From Ptiloglossa arizonensis (lineage: Eukaryota > Arthropoda > Insecta > Hymenoptera > Colletidae): a stretch of 64,000 bases of DNA. A program made the translations under genes and the position numbers. Positions 1 through 9,375 of the stretch are shown here, piece by piece (the first letter of the stretch is position 1; each line of letters starts with the position of its first letter). The stretch lies in NCBI RefSeq assembly GCF_051014685.1, contig NW_027478385.1, positions 7,006,001 through 7,070,000 of the forward strand, given 5' to 3'. The notes beneath the pieces are model-generated. The model was not told the DNA's origin, did not search any database, and saw nothing but the letters and a program-made list of their open reading frames with translations.

Positions 1-530
1 CGTCGTAATCGGGCGAGTTTCTACTTTCAGATGCAATAGGAATTTTTGGGATAGGTCAATCCGTTCGCGAGATATGAGAGTTTGAAGCTAAGAAATGGTT
101 GAGAAGACAACAAATTTTTCGCAATTCTGTTGCTCCAAACGCATAACCAGAATGGCCTAGGGAAAAAATACACATACCGTTGTAATCGGCGAGTTTCTAC
201 TTTCAGTTACAATAGGAATTTTTGGGTTCGGTCAATCCGTTCGCGAGATATGGGACTTTGAAGCTAAGAAATGGTTGACAAGACATCAAATTTTTCGCAA
301 TTCTGCAGCTCCAATCGATTAACCAGAATGGCCTAGGGGAAAAATACACGTACCTTTGTAATCGGGCGAGTTTCTACTTTCAAATGCAATAGGAATTCTT
401 GGGTTAGGCCAATCCGTTCGCGAGATATGGGAGTTTGAAGCTAAGAAATGGTTGACAAGACAACAAATTTTTCGCAATTCTGCTGCTCCAAACGCTTACC
501 CAGTATGGCCTAGGGAAAAAATAAGCATAC

Positions 531-707
531 CGTTGTAATCGGGCGAGTTTCTACTTTCAGACGCAGCAGGAATTTTTGGGTTAGGTCATTCCGTTCGCGA
601 GATATGGGAGTTTGAAGACAAGAAATGGTTGAGAAGAGAACAAATTTTTCGCAATTCTGCTTCTCCAAATGCTTAACCAGAATGGCCTAGGGAAAAAATA
701 CACGTAC
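531..707 (+). repeat. Representative monomer and its coordinate system
   Basis: This copy is exactly 177 bp and serves as the reference. Position 1 is the c of cgttgtaatcggg. Landmarks: 1-17 cgttgtaatcgggcgag; 30-37 a class-diagnostic block (gatgcaat, gttacaat, aaatgcaa or gacgcagc); 41-50 aatttttggg; 63-79 gttcgcgagatatggga, containing the NruI palindrome TCGCGA; 80 g or c, class diagnostic; 101-110 variable (gagaagacaa, gacaagacaa, gagaagagaa, gagaaggcaa, gaggaggcaa); 111-123 the nearly invariant caaatttttcgca; 136-140 caaac or caatc; 156-161 the AvrII palindrome cctagg; 162-170 an A-rich tract. The three AT tracts (41-47, 112-119, 163-170) could favour bent DNA or positioned nucleosomes, which is inference. 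Confidence 0.95.
593..609 (+). other. CENP-B-box-like site 1 (monomer positions 63-79), representative
   Basis: The 17-mer gttcgcgagatatggga compares with the published minimal box NTTCGNNNNANNCGGGN. TTCG, the central A and GGG all match, and only the first C of CGGG is T. That is 8 of 9 essential bases and 11 of 17 against the full primate consensus. It occurs in the same place in most monomers. HOR-specific variants break it: ttcggg near 3,072, ttcccg near 36,154, ttctcg near 10,677 and ggtcgcg near 3,600. Binding by CENP-B or a related transposase-derived protein is not shown. With equal base frequencies a match this good would arise by chance about 4 percent of the time in 177 bp read on both strands. 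Confidence 0.45.
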
Positions 708-2169
708 CGTTGTAATCGGGCGAGTTTCTGCTTTCAAATGCAATAGGAATTTTTGGGTTAGGCCGATCCGGTCGCGAGATATGAGAGTTTGAAGCTAAGA
801 AATGGTTGAGAAGAGAACAAATTTTTCGCAATTCTGCTGCTCCAAACGCTTAACCAGAATGGCCTAGGGAAAAAATATGCATACCGTTGTAATCGGGCGA
901 GTTTCTACATTCAGACTCAGCAGGAATTTTTGGGTTTGGTCAATCCGTTCGCGAGATATGGGACTTTGAAGCTAAGAAATGGTTGAGAAGACAACAAATT
1001 TTTCGCAATTCTGCTGCTCCAAACGCTTAACCAGAATGGCCTAGGGAAAAAATACGCATACCGTTGTAATCGGGCGAGTTTCTACTTTCAGTTACAATAG
1101 GAATTTTTGGGTTAGGTCAATCCGTTCGCGAGATATGGGACTTTGAGGCTAAGAAATGGTTGACAAGACAAGAAATTTTTCGCACTTCTGCTGCTCCAAT
1201 CGCTTAACCAGAATGGCCTAGGGGAAAATACACGTACCGTTGTAATCGGGCGAGTTTCTACTTTCAAATGCAATGGGAATTTTTGTGTTATGTCAATCCG
1301 TTCTCGAGATATGGGAGTTTGAAGCTAAGAAATGCTTGAGAAGAGAACAAATTTTTCGCAATTCTGCTGCTCCAAACGCTTAACCAGAATGGCCTAGGGA
1401 AAAAATACGCATACCGTTAAAATCGGGCAAGTTTCTACTTTCAGACGCAGCAGGTATGTTTGGGTTTGGTCAATCCGTTCGCGAGATATGGGAGTTTGAA
1501 GCTTAGAAATGGTTGAGAAGACAACAAATTTTTCGCACTTCTGCTTCTCCAAACGCTTAACCAGAGTGGCCTAGGGAAAAAATACACATAGCGTTGTAAT
1601 CGGGAGAGTTTCTACTTTCAGACGCAATAGGAATTTTTGGGTTAGGTCAATCCGTTCGCGAGATATGGGACTTTGAGGCTAAGAAATGGTTGACAAGACA
1701 ACAAATTTTTCGCAATTCTGCTGCTCCAAACGCTTAACCAGAATGGCCTAGGGAAAAAATACACATACCGTTGTAATCGGGCGAGTTTCTACTTTCAGAT
1801 GCAATAGGAATTTTGGGTTAGGTCAATCCGTTCGGGAGATATAAGAGTTTGAAGCTAAGAAATGGTTGAGAAGAGAACAAATTTTTCGCAATTCTGCTGC
1901 TCCAAACGCTTAACCAGAATGGCCTAGGGAAAAAATATGCATACCGTTGTAATCGGGCGAGTTTCTACTTTCAGACGCAGCAGGAATTGTTGGGTTTGGT
2001 CAATCCGTTCGCGAGATATGGGACTTTGAATCTAAGAAATGGTTGAGAAGACAACAAATTTTTCGCAATTCTGCTGCTCCAAACGCTTAACCAGAATGGC
2101 CTAGGGAAAAAACACGCATACTGTTGTAATCGGGCGAGTTTCTACTTTCAGTTACAATAGGAAATTTTG

Positions 2170-2215
2170 GGTTAGGTCAATCCGTTCGCGAGATATGGGA
2201 CTTTGAATCTATGAA
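2170..2215. other. Junction of a five-monomer (885 bp) deletion
   Basis: Left of this point the sequence follows 11,541 onward (taggaaattttgggttagg). To the right it follows 12,430 onward (gactttgaatctatgaaatgg). In copy 2 of segmental duplication I these two stretches are separated by five further monomers. The junction falls within sequence identical between the two parental monomers, as expected for unequal homologous exchange, so the exact base cannot be fixed. An 885-bp gain in copy 2 is the alternative reading. The 20/21-monomer HOR elsewhere argues for loss here. Confidence 0.8.
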
Positions 2216-2649
2216 ATGGTTGACAAGACAACAAATGTTTCGCAATGCTGCTGCTCCAATCGCTTAACCAGAATTGCCTAGGGGTACAATACACGTACCG
2301 TTGTAATCGGGCGAGTTTCTACTTTCAAATGCAGTAGGAATTTTTGGGTTAGGCCAATCCGTTCGCGAGATATGAGAGTTTGAAGCTAAGAAATGCTTCA
2401 GAAGAGAACAAATTTTTCGCAATTCTACTGCTCCAAACGCTTAACCAGAATGGCCTAGGGAAAAAATACGCATACCGTTGTAATGGGGCGAGTTTCTACT
2501 TTCAGTTACAATAGGAATTTTTGGGTTAGGCCAATCCGTTCGCGAGATATGAGAGTTTGAAGCTAAGGAATGGTTGAGAAGAGAACAAATTTTTCGCAAT
2601 TCTGGTGCTCCAAACGCTTAACCAGAATGGCCTAGGGAAAAAATACGGA

Positions 2650-2666
2650 TTCCGTTGTAATCGGGC
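2650..2666 (+). other. CENP-B-box-like site 2, improved HOR-specific variant
   Basis: Most monomers carry taccgttgtaatcgggc across the monomer junction (positions 175-177 and 1-14). It has 7 of 9 essential CENP-B-box bases (CG, A, CGGG) and 12 of 17 against the full consensus. Here the preceding bases read ggattccg instead of gcataccg, giving ttccgttgtaatcgggc with 8 of 9 essential bases and 13 of 17 overall. The same variant sits at 6,188, 12,910, 16,448 and 23,524, always in the equivalent position of the 20-monomer HOR. Function is unproven. Confidence 0.4.
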
Positions 2667-5600
2667 GAGTTTCTACTTTCAGACGCAGCAGGAATTTTTG
2701 GGTTTTGTCAATCCGTTCGCGAGATATGGGACTTTCAAGCTAAGAAATGGTTGAGAAGAGAACAAATTTTTCGCAATTCTGCTGGTCCAAACGCTTAACC
2801 AGAATGGCCTAGGGAAAAAATACGCATACCGTTGTAATCGGGCCAGTTTCTACTTTCAGACGCAACAGGAATTTTTGGGTTTGGTGAATCCGTACGCGAG
2901 ATATGGGACTTTGAAGCTAAGAAATGGTTGAGAAGACAACAAATTTTTCGCAATTCTGCTGCTCCAAACGTTTAACCAGAATGGGCAAGGGAAAAAATAC
3001 ACAAACCGTTGTAATCGGGCGAGTTTCTACGTTCAGTTACAATAGGAATTTTTGGGTTAGGTCAATCCGTTCGGGAGATATGGGAGTTTCAAGCCAAGAT
3101 ATGGTTGAGAAGGCAAAAAATTTTTCGCAATTCTGCTGCTCCAAGCGCTTAACCAGAATGGCCTAGGGAAAAAATACGCATACCGTTGTAAACGGGCGAG
3201 TTTCTACTTTCAGTTACAATAGGAATTTTTGGGTTAGGTCAAACCGTTCGCGAGATATGGGACTTTGAAGCTAAGAAATGGTTGACAAGACAACAAATTT
3301 TTCGCACTTCCGCTGCTCCAATCGCTTAACCAGAATGGCCTAGGGGAAAAATACACGTACCGTTGTAATCGGGCGAGTTTCTGCTTTCAAATGCAATAGG
3401 AATTTTTGGGTTAGGCCAATCCGGTCGCGAGATATGAGAGTTTGAAGCTAAGAAATGGTTGAGAAGAGAACAAATTTTTCGCAATTCTGCTTCTCCAAAT
3501 GCTTAACCAGAATGGCCTAGGGAAAAAATACACGTACCGTTGTAATCGGGCGAGTTTCTGCTTTCAAATGCAATAGGAATTTTTGGGTTAGGCCGATCCG
3601 GTCGCGAGATATGAGAGTTTGAAGCTAAGAAATGGTTGAGAAGAGAACAAATTTTTCGCAATTCTGCTGCTCCAAACGCTTAACCAGAATGGCCTAGGGA
3701 AAAAATATGCATACCGTTGTAATCGGGCGAGTTTCTACATTCAGACTCAGCAGGAATTTTTGGGTTTGGTCAATCCGTTCGCGAGATATGGGACTTTGAA
3801 GCTAAGAAATGGTTGAGAAGAGAACAAATTTTTCGCAATTCTGCTGCTCCAAACGCTTAACCAGAATGGCCTAGGGAAAAAATACGCATACCGTTGTAAT
3901 CGGGCGAGTTTCTACATTCAGTTACAATAGGAATTTTTGGGTTAGGTCAATCCGTTCGCGAGATATGGGACTTTGAGGCTAAGAAATGGTTGACAAGACA
4001 AGAAATTTTTCGCACTTCTGCTGCTCCAATCGCTTAACCAGAATGGCCTAGGGGAAAATACACGTACCGTTAAAATCGGGCAAGTTTCTACTTTCAGACG
4101 CAGCAGGTATGTTTGGGTTTGGTCAATCCGTTCGCGAGATATGGGAGTTTGAAGCTTAGAAATGGTTGAGAAGACAACAAATTTTTCGCACTTCTGCTTC
4201 TCCAAACGCTTAACCAGAGTGGCCTAGGGAAAAAATACACATAGCGTTGTAATCGGGAGAGTTTCTACTTTCAGACGCAATAGGAATTTTTGGGTTAGGT
4301 CAATCCGTTCGCGAGATATGGGACTTTGAGGCTAAGAAATGGTTGACAAGACAACAAATTTTTCGCAATTCTGCTGCTCCAAACGCTTAACCAGAATGGC
4401 CTAGGGAAAAAATACACATACCGTTGTAATCGGGCGAGTTTCTACTTTCAGATGCAATAGGAATTTTGGGTTAGGTCAATCCGTTCGGGAGATATAAGAG
4501 TTTGAAGCTAAGAAATGGTTGAGAAGAGAACAAATTTTTCGGCAATTCTGCTGCTCCAAACGCTTAACCAGAATGGCCTAGGGAAAAAATATGCATACCG
4601 TTGTAATCGGGCGAGTTTCTACTTTCAGACGCAGCAGGAATTGTTGGGTTTGGTCAATCCGTTCGCGAGATATGGGACTTTGAATCTAAGAAATGGTTGA
4701 GAAGACAACAAATTTTTCGCAATTCTGCTGCTCCAAACGCTTAACCAGAATGGCCTAGGGAAAAAACACGCATACTGTTGTAATCGGCGAGTTTCTACTT
4801 TCAGTTACAATAGGAAATTTTGGGTTAGGTCAATCAGTTCGCGAGATATGGGACTTTGAAGCTAAGAAATGGTTGACAAGACAACAAATTTTTCGCAATT
4901 CTGCTGCTCCAATCGCTTAACCAGAATGGCCTGGGGGAAAAATACACGTACCGTTGTAATCGGGCGAGTTTCTACTCTCAAATGCAATAGGAATTTTTGT
5001 GTTATGTCAATCCGTTCGCGAGATATGGGAGTTTGAAGCTAAGAAATGCTTGAGAAGAGAACAAATTTTTCGCAATTCTGCTGCTCCAAACGCTTAACCA
5101 GAATGGCCTATGGAAAAAATACGCATACCGTTGTAAACGGGCGAGTTTCTACTTTCAGACGCAGCAGGAATGTTTGGGTTTGGTCAATCCGTTCGCGAGA
5201 TATGGGAGTTTGAAGCTTAGAAATGGTTGAGAAGACTACAAATTTTTCGCAATTCTGCTGCTCCAAACGCTTAACCAGAATGGCCTAGGGAAAAAATACA
5301 CATACCGTTGTAATTGGGCGAGTTTCTACATTCAGATGCAATAGGAATTTTTGGGTTAGGTCAATCCGTTCGCGAGATATGAGAGTTTGAAGCTAAGAAA
5401 TGGTTGGGAAGAGAACAAATTTTTCGCAATTCTGCTGCTCCAAACGCTTAACCAGAATGGCCTAGGGAAAAAATACGCATACCGTTGTAATCGGGCGAGT
5501 TTCTACTTTCAAATGCAATAGGAATTTTTAGGTTAGGCCAATCCCTTCGCGAGATATGAGAGTTTGAAGCTAAGAAATGGTTGAGAAGAGAACAAATTTT

Positions 5601-7131
5601 TCGCAATTCTGCTGCTCCAAACGCTTCACCAGAATGGCCTAGGGAAAAAATACGCATACCGTTGTAACCGGGCGAGTTTCTACTTTCAGTTACAATAGGA
5701 ATTTTTGGGTTAGGTCAATCCGTTCGCGAGATATGGGACTTTGAATCTATGAAATGGTTGACAAGACAACAAATGTTTCGCAATTCTGCTGCTACAATCG
5801 CTTAACCAGAATTGGCTAGGGGTACAATACACGTACCGTTGTAATCGGGCGAGTTTCTACTTTCAAATGCAGTAGGAATTTTTGGGTTAGGCCAATCCGT
5901 TCGCGAGATATGAGAGTTTGAAGCTAAGAAATGCTTCAGAAGAGAACAAATTTTTCGCAATTCTACTGCTCCAAACGCTTAACCAGAATGGCCTAGGGAA
6001 AAAATACGCATACCGTTGTAATGGGGCGAGTTTCTACTTTCAGTTACAATAGGAATTTTTGGGTTAGGCCAATCCGTTCGCGAGATATGAGAGTTTGAAG
6101 CTAAGGAATGGTTGAGAAGAGAACAAATTTTTCGCAATTCTGGTGCTCCAAACGCTTAACCAGAATGGCCTAGGGAAAAAATACGGATTCCGTTGTAATC
6201 GGGCGAGTTTCTACTTTCAGACGCAGCAGGAATTTTTGGGTTTTGTCAATCCGTTCGCGAGATATGGGACTTTCAAGCTAAGAAATGGTTGAGAAGAGAA
6301 CAAATTTTTCGCAATTCTGCTGGTCCAAACGCTTAACCAGAATGGCCTAGGGAAAAAATACGCATACCGTTGTAATCGGGCCAGTTTCTACTTTCAGACG
6401 CAACAGGAATTTTTGGGTTTGGTGAATCCGTACGCGAGATATGGACTTTGAAGCTAAGAAATGGTTGAGAAGACAACAAATTTTTCGCAATTCTGCTGCT
6501 CCAAACGTTTAACCAGAATGGGCAAGGGAAAAAATACACAAACCGTTGTAATCGGGCGAGTTTCTACGTTCAGTTACAATAGGAATTTTTGGGTTAGGTC
6601 AATCCGTTCGGGAGATATGGGAGTTTCAAGCCAAGATATGGTTGAGAAGGCAAAAAATTTTTCGCAATTCTGCTGCTCCAAGCGCTTAACCAGAATGGCC
6701 TAGGGAAAAAATACGCATACCGTTGTAATCGGGCGAGTTTCTACTTTCAGTTACAATAGGAATTTTTGGGTTAGGTTAATCCGTTCGCGAGGTATGGGAC
6801 TTTGAAGCTAAGAAATGGTTGACAAGACAACAAATTTTTCGCACTTCCGCTGCTCCAATCGCTTAACCAGAATGGCCTAGGGGAAAAATACACGTACCGT
6901 TGTAATCGGGCGAGTTTCTGCTTTCAAATGCAATAGGAATTTTTGGGTTAGGCCAATCCGGTCGCGAGATATGAGAGTTTGAAGCTAAGAAATGGTTGAG
7001 AAGAGAACAAATTTTTCGCAATTCTGCTTCTCCAAATGCTTAACCAGAATGGCCTAGGGAAAAAATACACGTACCGTTGTAATCGGGCGAGTTTCTGCTT
7101 TCAAATGCAATAGGAATTTTTGGGTTAGGCC

Positions 7132-9375
7132 AATCCGTTCGCGAGATATGAGAGTTTGAAGCTAAGAAATGCTTCAGAAGAGAACAAATTTTTCGCAATT
7201 CTACTGCTCCAAACGCTTAACCAGAATGGCCTAGGGAAAAAATACGCATACCGTTGTAATGGGGCGAGTTTCTACTTTCAGTTACAATAGGAATTTTTGG
7301 GTTAGGCCAATCCGTTCGCGAGATATGAGAGTTTGAAGCTAAGGAATGGTTGAGAAGAGAACAAATTTTTCGCAATTCTGGTGCTCCAAACGCTTAACCA
7401 GAATGGCCTAGGGAAAAAATACACATACCGTTGTAATCGGGCGAGTTTCTACTTTCAGATGCAATAGGAATTTTGGGTTAGGTCAATCCGTTCGGGAGAT
7501 AAGGGAGTTTGAAGCCGAGAAATGGTTGAGAGGGCAAAAAATTTTTCGCACTTCTGCTGCTCCAAACGCTTAACCAGAATGGCCTAGGGAAAAAATACAC
7601 ATACCGTTGTAATCGGGCGAGTTTCTGCTTTCAGGTGCAATAGGAATTTTTGGGTTAGCTCAATCCGCTCGCGAGATATGGAACTTTGAAGCTAAGAAAT
7701 AGTTGACAAGACGACAAATTTTTCGCAATTCTGCAGCTCCAATCGCTTAACCAGAATGGCCTAGGGGAAAAATACACGTACCTTTGTAATCGGGCGAGTT
7801 TCTACTTTCAAATGCAATAGCAATTTTTGGGTTAGGCCAATCCGTTCGCGAGATATGGGAGTTTGAAGACAAGAAATGGTTGAGAAGGCAAAAAATTTTT
7901 CGCAATTCTGCTGCTCCAAACGCTTAACCAGAATGGCCTAGGGAAAAAATACACATACCGTTGTAATCGGGCGAGTTTCTGTTTTCAGGTGCAATAGGAA
8001 TTTTTGGGTTAGCTCAATCCGCTCGCGAGATATGGAACTTTGAATCTAAGAAATGGTTGAGAAGACAACAAATTTTTCGCAATTCTGCTGGTCCAAACGC
8101 TTAACCAGAATGGCCTAGGGAAAAAATACGCATACCGTTGTAATCGGGCCAGTTTCTACTTTCAGATGCAATAGGAATTTTTGGGTTAGGTCATTCCGTT
8201 CGCGAGATATGGGAGTTTGAAGATAAGAAATGGTTGAGAAGGCAAAAAATTTTTCGCAATTCTGCTGCTCCAAACGCTTAACAAGAATGGCCTAGGGAAA
8301 AAATACACATACCGTTGTAATTGGGCGAGTTTCTACTTTCAGATGCAATAGGACTTTTTGGGTTATGTCAATCCGTTCGCGAGATATGGGAGTTTGAAAC
8401 CAAGAAATGGTAGAGAAGGCAAAAAATTTTTCACAATTCTGCTGCTCCAAACGTTTATCCAGAATGGCCTAGGGAAAAAATACACGTACCGTTGTAATCG
8501 GGCAAGTTTCTACTTTCAAGTGCAATAGGAATTTTTGGGTTAGGTCAATCGGTTCGCGACATATGGGAGTTTCAAGCTAAGAAATGGTTGAGAAGACAAC
8601 AAATTTTTCGCAATTCTGCTGCTCGAAACGCTTAACCAGAATGGCCTAGTGAAAAAATACACATACCGTTGTAATCGGGCGAGTTTCTACTTTCAGTTAC
8701 AATAGGAATTTTTGGGTTCGGTCAATCCGTTCGCGAGATATGGGACTTTGAAGCTAAGAAATGGTTGACAAGACAACAAATTTTTCGCACTTCTGCTGCT
8801 CCAATCGCTTAACCAGAATGCCCTAGGGGAAAAATACACTTACCGTTGTAATCGGGCGAGTTTCTACTTTCAAATGCAATAGGAATTTTTGGGTTAGGTC
8901 AATCCGTTCGCGAGATATGAGAGTTTGAAGCTAAGAAATGGTTGAGAAGACAACAAATTTTTCGCAATTCTGTTGCTCCAAACGCATAACCAGAATGGCC
9001 TAGGGAAAAAATACACATACCGTTGTAATCGGGCGAGTTTCTACTTTCAGTTACAATAGGAATTTTTGGGTTCGGTCAATCCGTTCGCGAGATATGGGAC
9101 TTTGAAACTAAGAAATGGTTGACAAGACAACAAATTTTTCGCAATTCTGCTGCTCCAAACGCTTAACCAGAATGGGCTAGGGAAAAAATTCACATACCGT
9201 TATAATTGGGCGAGTTTCTACTTTCAAATGCAATAGGAATTTTTGGGTTAGGTCAATCCGTTCGCGAGATATGAGAGTTTGAAGCTAAGAAATGGTTGAG
9301 AAGACAACAAATTTTTCGCAATTCTGTTGCTCCAAACGCTTAACCAGAATGGCCTAGGGAAAAAAATCTGCATAC
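7132..9375. repeat. Mosaic satellite segment between the two large copies
   Basis: Twelve to thirteen monomers of mixed classes. Stretches resemble other parts of the window: about 7,490-7,560 has the gataaggga type also found at 37,220; 8,160-8,360 resembles 28,160-28,360 and 58,760-58,960; 9,050-9,375 matches 29,041-29,366. A local two-monomer repeat (354 bp) is visible where caggtgcaatagg recurs at 7,632 and 7,986. No non-satellite sequence. Confidence 0.85.

Larger units (their letters stand above)
1..7131. repeat. Segmental duplication I, copy 1 (contains 20-monomer HOR)
   Basis: Matches 9,376-17,392 almost base for base. The offset is 9,375 up to about 2,190 and 10,260-10,261 afterwards. 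The jump of 885 bp equals five monomers missing from this copy relative to the other. Sequences diverge at 7,132 (ccaatcc here, ccgatcc at 17,391). Small differences seen include one g/a at 270 versus 9,645, an extra g near 4,542 and a missing g near 6,444. The left edge lies outside the window. Internally, 2,924 onward repeats at 6,461 with an offset of 3,537 bp (20 monomers). Confidence 0.9.

Noticed and set aside
579..588. Telomere-like gggttagg inside each monomer
   Set aside because: Only 8 bases match the TTAGGG frame, the unit is never tandemly repeated, and it sits in a longer non-telomeric context (aatttttgggttaggtcaat).
2924..3166. Plus-strand open frame of 80 codons repeated at 6,461, 13,184, 16,722 and 23,798
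   Set aside because: Same reason: it is a translated satellite, and its recurrence reflects the 20-monomer HOR, not selection on a protein.
8160..9375. Possible mobile element or insertion at the segmental-duplication junction
   Set aside because: The sequence remains in monomer register throughout, with no terminal repeats, target-site duplication or foreign coding sequence.
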